DNA from: Hondaea fermentalgiana
Lineage: Eukaryota; Sar; Bigyra; Thraustochytrida; Thraustochytriidae
Assembly (NCBI GenBank): GCA_014084085.1
Contig: NPFB01000004.1
Coordinates: 9,691-34,653 of the forward strand
DNA: 24,963 nucleotides
Direction: 5' to 3'
Shown in pieces: positions 1 through 9,500 of the stretch. The translations under genes and the position numbers were made by a program. Position 1 is the first letter of the stretch. The number at the start of each line of letters is the position of its first letter. Under the pieces are notes generated by a model. That model was not told the DNA's origin. It saw only the letters and a list, made by a program, of their open reading frames with translations, and searched no databases.

Positions 1-311
1 CATGGATCAAGTAGAAGTCAAGCAGATAAAGCCAAAAAACAACCCCCGCCGCCGCGACCAGTAGCCAGCGTTCTCGCGCCTCGCTTCTCGCGGCCCGTGA
101 CTCTTCCGAGTTTCGTCTCGTCGAGGCGCACGAAGAAGAAAAAGGCGACGGACGGCCGACTCGCCTCGCCTCGCCCCCCTCCCGCCGGTGCACAAGGACG
201 CGGCGGACACAAGTAGGAAGCGCGGTGCGCCGTCACGGCGCCCTTCCCCAGCGAGCCGGCCAGCCAGTCATGGCATGGCAGTCCTTCGGCCGGCCAGCCT
301 CGGCGTGGAGA

Positions 312-406
312 CCTTTCTTTCCCGCTTTCTCTCCTGCTTTCCCGCTTTCCTTCTTTCTTTCTCTCTCTCTCTCTCCCGCTTTCCTTCTTTCTTTCTTTCT
401 TTCCTC
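312..406 (+). repeat. Polypyrimidine tract (CTTT/CT-rich)
   Basis: About 95 bases almost free of purines, made of CTTT, CCCGCTTT and CT units. Its purine-rich reverse gives Lys/Glu/Arg-rich spurious ORFs on the minus strand. It may be a nucleosome-excluding promoter element of the gene at 1066, or only a microsatellite. Confidence 0.8.
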
Positions 407-655
407 GAGACCATTCCATCCCATTCCTTCCCGTCCCCTCCATCCTTCGCGCTGTCTATTGACGTCCTCGCTCGCTGGCTCCGCTTCCCTTTTTTCCCCC
501 TTTCCTTTGCGCTTCGTTCGTTCGTTCGCCTTGGGCGCCGAGCCCGCGTGCCCTGCGCTGCGCTCCCCAGTGCGGACACCTGGCATGCGTCAGAGGGCGC
601 GCCGCGGTCGCGTGCCAGAGGCGGCGAAGCCAAGATGGAGATCTCTCGACCCCCA

Positions 656-690
656 ACCCGACCCGACACGACCCGACACGACACGACACG
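656..690 (+). repeat. Pentanucleotide microsatellite ACCCG/ACACG
   Basis: Seven head-to-tail 5-base units, ACCCG or ACACG, without interruption. Confidence 0.85.
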
Positions 691-922
691 AATCGCCTCG
701 GTTCGTTCGCTCTACGACAGATTCCTGGATGGACGGGCGCCCGACTCGACCGCCTGCCAGACTGCTGAGCGAGGCAGGCGCGCGAACCTGGAGAACGAGA
801 AGGAGGCCGCGAGCCTGGAAGCAAAGCCCCTTCCGTACTTGCCTCCGCCGGCCTTCCATCCTTGCTTGCATTCTTCCCGAGCCGCCTCGCGCGCGCCTGC
901 CAAGGGAGAGTGAACAAGTGAG

Positions 923-930
923 TATAAAAA
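923..930 (+). promoter_or_regulatory. Candidate TATA box of the first surface-protein gene
   Basis: TATAAAAA, followed by further A residues, stands out in GC-rich DNA about 140 bases upstream of the ATG at 1066. A start site about 30 bases downstream would give a 5' leader of roughly 110 bases. No similar box was found in front of the second paralogue. Confidence 0.4.
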
Positions 931-1065
931 AAAGCGAGTGAGTGCCACGCGTGGGCTGGCTGGCTGACGTGCAGAAGCGCAGCACAGAGCCAAAACCGGA
1001 AAAGAAGATCATTCGGACATTCGCTCGGTCGATCGTCCCTTCGGTCGTTCGCCCCCAGCGAGCCA

Positions 1066-4000
1066 ATGGAGCCCAAAAGCGCGCGAGCGAGACGCGCGCC
1101 GGCTACGCTTGTGGCGGCGGCGGCGGCGGCAGGAGTCGCCGTGTTGCTGCTCGCAAACTCCGCCCAAGCTGTCGCGCCTGCGTGCGGGGCCGGGAGCTCC
1201 TCGTACATTTACCAATCCAACACGCGATGCATTGACAATGGATTGAACGGCGTAGAGTCCGCCACCGTCAGCCTCGATACCTGCTGTGGTACCGCCACCG
1301 ACACCGGCATCGTCGCAGAAGGAGACACCCAGACCTGCCGAGATGTCACATCCTTGTACCCATACTGCGAAACTCCCGATGACTGCGACGTCAGCGATAC
1401 CGACATTCTCACTATCAGCCTCGACATTGCCACCGCAGAAGCCACCGACACATGCTGCCGCTCCTGCAAGTGCGTCGGCGATCCCGACTGCGTCTCCTTT
1501 GACAACACGCCCGCGTCCTGGGTCCTCTGCGACGGCCGTCGCAAGAGCAATTGCAAGCAGGGCCGCTCTCCGTGCCGTCGCCAGCGCGACCACATGGGCA
1601 ATCGCTGCAAGTGGATCAAGAAGGACCCCGAGTACCTTGGCTGGGATGTTGATGGCAGCCCTTGCCAGGTAAACTGGGAAAAGTCCGGCCACCCCACAAT
1701 GCTCATGTATCAAACGGGCCTCTTCTCCGTCAACCTCACGCTCGGCGAGCGTGGTGTCATTGACAGTGTCCTCATCACAACCGGTGAATCCGGTGCAGAC
1801 TACGTTCTCGACGCTGATGCCTGCTTCGAGCATGACCCGCGTCTCAACCCCAACGACTACGCCGCCGCCGAAGAAGCGTGGACCTCGGGCTCGGGTGACG
1901 CCATTCCCGATACCTGGAGCGTCAGCCTCCCAAACAGCGTCGAAATCATGTGGAATGTCGTCGACGATGCCACGCAGTCCATCGTCGAGATCTACTGCAC
2001 GCAGCCGCCGGGCACCAATCGCACGCGCCTCGACGTCAAGCGCCTCTACAGTCTGGTCAACGAGACTGATGCTGGCGATGAGGACGGCTTTTGCATCACC
2101 AACACCATTGATCGCGGCCTCGCCACCACCAAGTACGCCAACGCCGACGACGACTACGAGTTTCAGCAAAAGTGTCTCGTGCAGACCCTTCCGGGGCTCC
2201 TTGCCACCTGCAAGATCATCATGGGCGCCGAATGCACGCCGTACAGCCTCGATGACTACATCACCGAGTGGTGCCAAAACGCCGACATCACCAACACTGA
2301 CCTTGATGGCGACGTCGACGAGTGCATCCGCATGCTTGTGCAAAAGGGATCTGAAACTGTCCGCGGTGAGCGCTGGACGCGTTACATTTGCCAGCTCAAC
2401 CGTGTCGACGACGTCGACGAGTGCATGGCTCTCGTCTCTCAGTTCGGCTGGGCCCAGTTCCTCATGGACAACTCCGACGGTCTCGTCGACTCTAGCAACG
2501 AGCTTTCCAGCTGCGCCTCCAGCGTCACTGCCTACTCTACGCTCGAGGGTGAGAACGCGACATGTGCCTTTGGCATCTTCGTCGAGTACCTTCCCAGCGG
2601 AGAGGCCACTGATGCTGACGCGGACTGGGTACAGGCCTTCTTCATTCCCGCCGACCTTGTCCCGTGCAACAACGAGCTCGTCATTGACGGTACGCAGTAC
2701 CCTGAGCTCTTTGCCTACCCTTTTCGCTTTCGCCAATGCACTCTCGACTCGAGCTGCCTTGCCGACTCGGCTTGTGCTCCCACTCTCGGCTTCGATGCCT
2801 CCGTCACCTTTGAATCGACCTGCGAAGATCTCCTGCGCAGTGACGACGAATGCTTCAGCACACAATGCCCCATGAACGCGGACGTCGTTTCGAGCCCACA
2901 AGCCGTGTGCGAGGATGCTCCTTCGGCCCCGCTCGAGATTGGATCTTGCGACTCGTGCTGCGTCACCGGCGCGATCCTTGAATCTGACAGCGGTGACGAC
3001 GACCTCGATGGCGGTACCACAAGTGAGGTCGTTGACTCAGAGACGTGCCGTCAGCTGATCATTCAGTCTCCCTACTGCGACACGACCACGCAGTCGGACA
3101 TTTGCGATAGTCTCACCGCTGAAGATGGCGAAGCTGTCCTCACTCTCGAGTTTACCATGAACACCACGGAAATGAGCTGCTGCCGTTCTTGCGCCGCTTG
3201 GGGCGATCCGCTCATCTCCAGCTTTTATGGCGAGACCAGCAAGTGGATCAACTGCGATGGCCGCAACAGCCGCTGCAGCGTCAAAGAGGATGTCTGCGAG
3301 AGCCAACTCGACCATGCTGGCAATGCTTGCGTCTACAACGCCACGATTGCCGACCTGATCGAGATTGGTTCCGACATCGGCGCCTACGGCTCGCCTTGCC
3401 AGTCGAACGTGTCCCTCTCCGGTGAAGCCGTTCTCACCATGTACGAGACCGAAGGTTTTCGTGTCACAATTACCAACGGCGAGCGTAGTGTCATTACTCA
3501 TGCCACCATTGAACTTACCAATGACGTCTACGAGCTCGATCCATCGCAGTGCTTCAACGACGATCCGTACGATGCGTGGATTCTGTCAGACGGCTCGGAC
3601 CCCACTCAAGGCACTCTTGACCTGACCTTTAGCGACACCGACCGCGACAACGAAAAGCAGTGGACCGTTCGTGACTCCGACACCGGCATTTTCATGAAGA
3701 TTGTCTGCCTGCGCCGCGTCTCCCAAGCCGGCTACGTCGGTGGCTACCGTATGAACATTGAGTCCCTCATCGATACAGTCGCCAACCGTACCTCGTCCAG
3801 TGGATTTTGCGAGACTGGTACCATCGACTACGGACTCGCCACCATCAACAGCAACGGTGAGATCTGCCAGGAGAACATCGAGGACCTTGTCGAATTCTGC
3901 CGCGCCGTGGCCGAGCCTTCGTGCATGAAGGAGCAGGTTGCCGACCTTGTGAAGGATTGGTGCGACACTGCCAATGTCTATGTCAGCTATGACAACCATG

Positions 4001-4548
4001 CCAAAAAGTGCGTCAATGCCATCAAACCCAGCCGTTCAAACTCGAACAAGGTCCTCGCAGACTGGCAGGCCGTCTACTGCGATGCCGTGAGCTCGCTCCG
4101 TGATGCCTCGCAGTCCGAGGAGACTTGGCAGGCGTTCTGTGTCTCGCGTCTGCAGAACGAGGGCTTCGCCGCCGTGGTGGCCGAGCTTGGAGATGGTCGT
4201 CTCACGTCTTCATCACAGAGCGAGTACTGCGCTAGCTCCGCCACCGAGTACGGACTCAAGTCTGATAGCGATGGTTGCATGCCAGGCGTCACCGTAGAGT
4301 ACCAGACCACCGAGGGCAACTGGACCGAGCTCTTCTTCGTGCCGCAAAACCTGCCTCCTTGCGGCGATACCCTCGAGATCTCCGCCACAGACTTCCCCGA
4401 ACTCTTTGTGCATCCCATTCGCTTTGTTCAATGCGAGCTGGATACCACGGCCTGCCCCGTGGCCTCTCACACAGACTCCTATTGCGCAGCTGCGCAAGGG
4501 TACACGATCTCGTACATGTTTACCCAAGCTGACAGCGTTTGCAGTTAA
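1066..4548 (+). CDS. Secreted two-module cysteine-rich protein, VWD-like, paralogue 1 (1160 aa)
   Basis: A single-exon gene for a protein I cannot assign to a named family. Residues 1-35 form a signal peptide: an Arg-rich start, an Ala/Val/Leu core, and an A-Q-A site before V36, so the protein should enter the secretory pathway. The mature part is two homologous modules, about 40-590 and 596-1160. Each carries CC-R-S-C, then GDP (138-140; 713-715), SF, a Trp, CDGR, a Cys-rich stretch with D-H-x-G-N, GSPCQ, a GER-x-VI segment, GFC...ID-x-GLAT, and near the end a PELF...P-x-R-F-x-QC block. The GDP-x3-SF start resembles a diverged von Willebrand type D domain (inference). N-glycosylation sequons occur at N223, N318, N332 and N497. 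There is no C-terminal membrane span or GPI signal, so it is probably secreted or wall/matrix-attached. It is closest to the copy at 6582-10049. The function is unknown; adhesion or an extracellular coat is a guess. Confidence 0.9.
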   Translation: MEPKSARARRAPATLVAAAAAAGVAVLLLANSAQAVAPACGAGSSSYIYQSNTRCIDNGLNGVESATVSLDTCCGTATDTGIVAEGDTQTCRDVTSLYPYCETPDDCDVSDTDILTISLDIATAEATDTCCRSCKCVGDPDCVSFDNTPASWVLCDGRRKSNCKQGRSPCRRQRDHMGNRCKWIKKDPEYLGWDVDGSPCQVNWEKSGHPTMLMYQTGLFSVNLTLGERGVIDSVLITTGESGADYVLDADACFEHDPRLNPNDYAAAEEAWTSGSGDAIPDTWSVSLPNSVEIMWNVVDDATQSIVEIYCTQPPGTNRTRLDVKRLYSLVNETDAGDEDGFCITNTIDRGLATTKYANADDDYEFQQKCLVQTLPGLLATCKIIMGAECTPYSLDDYITEWCQNADITNTDLDGDVDECIRMLVQKGSETVRGERWTRYICQLNRVDDVDECMALVSQFGWAQFLMDNSDGLVDSSNELSSCASSVTAYSTLEGENATCAFGIFVEYLPSGEATDADADWVQAFFIPADLVPCNNELVIDGTQYPELFAYPFRFRQCTLDSSCLADSACAPTLGFDASVTFESTCEDLLRSDDECFSTQCPMNADVVSSPQAVCEDAPSAPLEIGSCDSCCVTGAILESDSGDDDLDGGTTSEVVDSETCRQLIIQSPYCDTTTQSDICDSLTAEDGEAVLTLEFTMNTTEMSCCRSCAAWGDPLISSFYGETSKWINCDGRNSRCSVKEDVCESQLDHAGNACVYNATIADLIEIGSDIGAYGSPCQSNVSLSGEAVLTMYETEGFRVTITNGERSVITHATIELTNDVYELDPSQCFNDDPYDAWILSDGSDPTQGTLDLTFSDTDRDNEKQWTVRDSDTGIFMKIVCLRRVSQAGYVGGYRMNIESLIDTVANRTSSSGFCETGTIDYGLATINSNGEICQENIEDLVEFCRAVAEPSCMKEQVADLVKDWCDTANVYVSYDNHAKKCVNAIKPSRSNSNKVLADWQAVYCDAVSSLRDASQSEETWQAFCVSRLQNEGFAAVVAELGDGRLTSSSQSEYCASSATEYGLKSDSDGCMPGVTVEYQTTEGNWTELFFVPQNLPPCGDTLEISATDFPELFVHPIRFVQCELDTTACPVASHTDSYCAAAQGYTISYMFTQADSVCS

Positions 4549-4705
4549 GGTGGTAGGAGGCCTTTCCGTACATTGAACAGCTTTTCACATGTGAACGTCA
4601 ATCGCTGACTCCTTGGGGCTCCAGCAAGTGGTCGGCTCGGTGATTCTCCTTGGTAGCATTTAGCGCCGCGTTGACGTGCGACTCACTCAGATAACATATA
4701 TATGT

Positions 4706-5024
4706 CTTGACATCACTCCTTTATCCATCCATCATCATGATTGATCATCATCCTGTCCCATCTTCATGGCGAGAAACGCAAGCCCAGAATGGCCCTTTGG
4801 GTGCCCCATGCGTTCGTGGTCGTCTCATGCGCTCGAGTTATGTGCCGCAAATTGGACGAAAATCATCTTGACATCACTCCTTATCCATCCATCATCAGCA
4901 TGATTATCACCCTGTCCCATCTTCATGGCGAGAAGCGCAAGCCCAGGATGGTCCTTTGTGTTACCCAGGCGTTCGTGGTCGTCTCATGCGCTCGAGTTGT
5001 GTGGTGAGAATTGGACGAAATTTA
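4706..5024 (+). repeat. Tandem direct duplication, unit about 161 bp
   Basis: Copy 1 (4706-4866) and copy 2 (4867 to about 5024) both open with CTTGACATCACTCC and share the blocks CTGTCCCATCTTCATGGCGA and GCGTTCGTGGTCGTCTCATG, ending in TTGGACGAAA. The copies differ by scattered substitutions and small indels, so the duplication is not very recent. The unit has no coding signal and lies about 160 bases past the stop of paralogue 1. Confidence 0.9.
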
Positions 5025-5927
5025 TGTTTGCCGACACCTCTCGCTACGAATTGCTTCCAGACTTGCTCGACTTCAGCACCCTGCAACAGAGAAGATGCAC
5101 ACGCAGAACCGAGAGCATCTCGTTATGATCAACGCCGCTATGCTCGTGACCGACTCCGTGTGAAAAGCCAGCCACCACGGCTATATTCGGTCCGTTGCCA
5201 AGAAAATGCTCAGGAACCCAGCACGGGGCTTCCGGGCTCCACATTCGTCCAATCGTGGCGACTCAGCTCCGGCCCACTCCGCTCAACTGTCTCATCATTA
5301 CAAGTCAGGCCAAAGCCCCTGGTTTCAATGACGTTCACGGGACGATCTTGAATCAGCGTTTCGGGCTCGATCGGCCGCGTTTCCTATTCCGGTCCGTGTC
5401 TCCGATTTCCGTCCCCGATGCCCAAGCCTGCGCGCGTGATGCCCTGCACTCCCTTATTCCCTGGGCATGTGCACTCAACGGGACTTACGAGTGGACGGTC
5501 CGCGGCTCTTTCCTCCTTGGAATTGCGTCGCTGCGCCCACAAAGGTCCCCTGGGACCTCGTCCATTACGTTTGAGGCTCACTCGCTCCAGGCTCGGTCTC
5601 GCCCTTCGCGCCGCCTCGGGAAACTTCTGGGTATGCCTCTTCTTCGCCCCCGCCCCCACGGTCTTACAACTTGTGCTCCCTCGCGACGCGAAGAACTGGA
5701 CGCTAACCTGTCGCTGTCAAGTTGGCGCAGCCATCAGCAAGGACGCATCTTCATCTTCTTCTTACTGTTATAAGTAGAAGCAGAAGGAAAAAGGAGTCCA
5801 AGAATCCAATATGGCAGACCCCACAGTGGGCGCTCTCGCACATTTCCGCGCTCCCCAAGCCAGTCCCTGGGACCGCGCGACGGGACGCCCTGCGTCCCCG
5901 AGCGTCGCGTGGCCAACGCCTTGCGCC

Positions 5928-5969
5928 TCGCGCCGCGCCGCGCTACGCCGCGCCGCGCCGCGCCGCGCT
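5928..5969 (+). repeat. CGCCG/CGCGC-rich simple repeat
   Basis: A run of CCGCG units with one interruption (CTACG). It produces artefactual Arg/Ala/Pro ORFs in several frames. Confidence 0.75.
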
Positions 5970-6500
5970 CCGTCTCGTCTCTGGCCGGCCTGCTTGTCTG
6001 CGCGGACGGGGCGGGCAGGTTGCCCACCAACTCGCTCCTCGCTCGCTGGCTTCTCGTACTTTTCCATAGAAAGAAAGAAAGAAAAAAAGGGAAAAGAATG
6101 GAAAACTCCGAGCGACGCGAACTGGCTGTGAGAATGGTGGGGCCGGCGACAGGCTGCGCGCATACGCTCTTGGCCAGCCAGCCGGTCCGAAGTGAGAGCC
6201 CACGCGCACGATGAGGGAACACCAACGGGACACGGCCGGCTCCTACTCCCGTGTAGTTCACAGTGGGGGAGAGAGGGCGCGTGAGGGAGAGTGAGAGCGG
6301 GAGCGTGCACCTGAAACAAGGGGCAATAAGGGGTAACGAGGGGAAATCAGCGGGAAAAAGAATCCAGTCATCGCGCCAAGACGACACCGTCCGGGCTGCT
6401 GCCCGCCATCGCCATCGCCATCGCAAGCAAACCTGCAACAGCAAACCCCAAACACCAAGACCACCGCGACAACACAACCGAAACGAGCGAACGAAGTAAC

Positions 6501-6558
6501 AAAGGAAAGGAAGGACAAGACACCAGGAAAGAAAAGGAAAAGAAAAGGAAAGGACGAA
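6501..6558 (+). repeat. Purine-rich leader tract before paralogue 2
   Basis: A stretch of GGAAA/GAAAA units, almost pure A and G, that ends about 25 bases before the ATG at 6582 and so probably lies in the 5' untranslated leader. A shorter similar tract is at 6068-6105. Confidence 0.65.
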
Positions 6559-6581
6559 CTGGGACACTTGTACATCAGAGA

Positions 6582-9500
6582 ATGAGCACGACGCAAAGCA
6601 CGCGCCGCACGGCAGCGGCCGCCGTCATGGTCGCAGTAGTGGCCGTACTGGCCAGCACCACAGAGTCAATGGCGCCCTCGTGCGGGGCCGGAGGCAACTC
6701 GTACATCTACCAGTCGAACACGCGCTGCGTGTCGAATGACGGCGTCACCAGTTTGGAGTCGCCGAGTGCGTCTTACTCGACCTGCTGTGGCGTCGACACC
6801 GATAGCGGCATCGTTTCGGCCGACGACGCCCAGACCTGCCGCGGCGTCACCTCCGTGTACCCATACTGCGAAAGCCCGGATGACTGCGATGTCGATGAGG
6901 ATGATACCCTCATCATCAGTCTTGCCGTCGATACCGCAGATGCCAGCGACACATGCTGCCGTTCCTGCAAGTGCGTCGGTGATCCCGATTGCGTCTCCTT
7001 TGACAGCACACCTGCGTCCTGGGTTCTCTGCGATGGCCGCCGCCAAAACAACTGCAAGCAGGGTCGCTCTCCATGCCGTCGCCAGCGCGACCACATGGGC
7101 AACCGCTGCCAGTGGGTCAAGAAGGACCCCGAATACCTTGGCTGGGATATCGATGGCAGCCCCTGCCAGGTTGACTGGGAAAAGTCTGGCCACCCCACGA
7201 TGCTCATGTACCAAACGGGCCTCTTTGCCGTCAACCTCACGCTAGGTGAGCGCGGCGTCATCGACAGTGTCCTCATCACGACCGGCGACGCGGGCGACAA
7301 CTACATTCTCGATTCCGATGCCTGCTTCGAGCACGATCCGCGCCTCAACCCCAACGACTACGCCGCCGCCAAGGAAGCATGGACTTCGGAGTCTGGCAAC
7401 GCCATCCCCGATACCTGGAGCGTCAGCACCCCGAACAGCGTCGAAATCATGTGGAAGGTCGTCGACGACGCCACGCAGTCCATCGTCGAGATCTACTGCA
7501 CGCAGCCGCCAGGCACCAGCCGCACGCGCCTCGACATCAAGCGCCTCTACAGCCTTGTCAACGAGACCGATGCCAGCGACGAGGACGGTTTTTGCGTCAC
7601 CAACACCATCGACCGCGGCCTCGCCACTACGAAATTCAAGAACGCTGACGATGACTACGAATTCCAGCAAAAGTGCCTTGTGCAAACCCTTCCCGGAACT
7701 CTCGCGACCTGCAAGATCATCATGGGTGCCGAATGCACGCCGTACAGTCTCGATGACTACATCACCGAGTGGTGCCAAAATGCTGATATCACCAACACCG
7801 ACCTCGCTGGCGACGTCGACGAGTGCATTCGCATGCTTGTGAAAAAGGGCACCGAAGCTGAGCGCAGCGAGCGCTGGACGCGATACATTTGCCAGCTCAA
7901 CCGCGTCGACGATGTCGATGAGTGCATGGCTCTCGTCTCTCAGTTCGGCTGGGCTCAGTTTCTCATGGACAACTCTGATGGTCTCGTCGACTCTGGCAAC
8001 GATTCCTCCAGCTGCGCTTCGAGCGTCGCTGCCTACTCCAAGCTCGAGGGCGACAACGCGACGTGTGCCCTTGGCATTTTTGTCGAGTACCTTCCCAGCG
8101 GAGACGCCACTGACGATGACGCGGTTTGGGAGCAGGCCTTCTTCATTCCCGCCGACCTTGTGCCGTGCAACAACGAGCTCGCCGTGAGCGGTTCAGAATA
8201 CGCGGAGCTCTTTGCCTACCCGATTCGCTTTCGCCAGTGCTCCCTCGACGCGAGCTGCCTTGCCGACTCGGCGTGCGCCCCCACCCTTGGCTTTGACGTG
8301 TCCATCAACTTTTCCACTGACGACTGCCCGCCCACCACTTCCGATGATGGCAACCTTTGCTTTGACGCGGAGTGCCCCATGAACTCGGACGTCGTCTCGA
8401 ACCCGCAGTCGGTGTGCGAGACCGTCCCGAACGCCCCCCTCGAACTTGGCTCCTGCGAGTCTTGCTGCGTCGCCGATTCTATTCTTAGCTCCGACGACAG
8501 CTCTGATGACAGTGAGGACGAGCAAACGTGCCGTCAGCTCACGATCCAGGCGCCGTACTGTGACACCAACCAAGAATCGATGCAAGACATCTGCGACAAG
8601 CTCGTTTCCGAGGAAGGCCAGGGTGTGCTCACTGTCGACTTCACCATGGATACCACCGAGATGAACTGCTGCCGCTCCTGCGCTGCCTGGGGTGACCCGC
8701 TCATCTCGAACTTTTACGGCGAGACCAGCAAGTGGATCAACTGCGACGGCCGCAACAGCCGCTGCAGTGTCAAGGAGAACGTCTGCACCGAGCAGCTTGA
8801 CCATGCCGGTAACGCTTGCGTCTACAACCCTGACATTGCAGCCTTGATCAAGACAGGATCCGACATTGGTGCCTACGGCTCGCCTTGCCAGTCGAACGTG
8901 TCACTCTCGGGCGAGGCCATTCTCACCATGTACGAGACCGACGGCTTCCGTGTCAACATTACCAACGGCGAGCGCAGCGTCATTACCCATGCGACCATCG
9001 AGACTGTTGCGGGCGAGATTTACGCGTTGGACGCCTCGCAGTGCTTTAACGAGGACCCGTACGATGCATGGACCCTGGCGAGCGGTGAAGACGCGCAATC
9101 GGGCTCTCTGGCTCTTGCATTCACCGACACCGACCGCGAGCACGAGAAGAAATGGACTGTGCGGGACACCGCGAGCGGCATTTTCATGAAGATCGTCTGC
9201 CTGCGCCGCGTCTCCAAGTCTGGCTACATCGGCGGCTACCGCATGAACATCGAGACTCTCATTGACACAGTCACGGATCGTGTCTCGTCGAGCGGCTTTT
9301 GCGAGTCGGGCACGATCGACTATGGTCTTGCCACCATCAACAGCAACGGCGAGGTCTGCCAGGAGAACATCGAGGACATTGTTGCATTTTGCCGTGCCGT
9401 CGCATCGCCTTCGTGCATGAAGGAGCAAATCGTCGAGCTCGTCAACGACTGGTGCGACACCGCTAATGTCTTCTCCAGCTACACGAACCATGCTAAAAAG

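Larger units (their letters stand above)
1..1065. other. Upstream region of the first surface-protein gene, no convincing gene
   Basis: GC-rich intergenic DNA. ORFs on both strands here are rich in Arg, Ser and Pro, overlap each other in several frames and resemble no family, so I read them as composition artefacts. The region holds a long pyrimidine tract (312-406), an ACCCG/ACACG pentamer repeat (656-690) and a TATA-like box (923-930) before the gene at 1066. No partial gene from the left edge could be supported. Confidence 0.6.
4549..6581. other. Intergenic region between surface-protein paralogues 1 and 2
   Basis: About 2 kb with no ORF that looks like protein. It contains a 161-bp tandem duplication (4706-5024), a GCC/GCG-rich repeat (5928-5969), purine runs at 6068-6105 and 6501-6558, and a CGCCAT hexamer run near 6404-6424. 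The ORF at 5195-5773 has no recognisable domain and unusual composition. The last few hundred bases should hold the promoter of the next gene, but I see no TATA box there. Confidence 0.6.

Noticed and set aside
1751..2875. Plus-strand second-frame ORF of 374 codons inside paralogue 1
   Set aside because: Ser/Thr/Pro/Arg-rich shadow of the real frame, with no independent start context or domain.
1009..2901. Antisense open frame of 630 codons across paralogue 1
   Set aside because: It mirrors the GC-biased codon use of the sense gene. The other paralogues show similar, differently broken antisense frames (8901-9962, 11996-13228, 13340-14488), and the product has no recognisable domain.
5195..5773. 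Plus-strand ORF of 192 codons between paralogues 1 and 2
   Set aside because: No domain, no promoter or codon pattern like the real genes, and it overlaps other equally poor frames on both strands.
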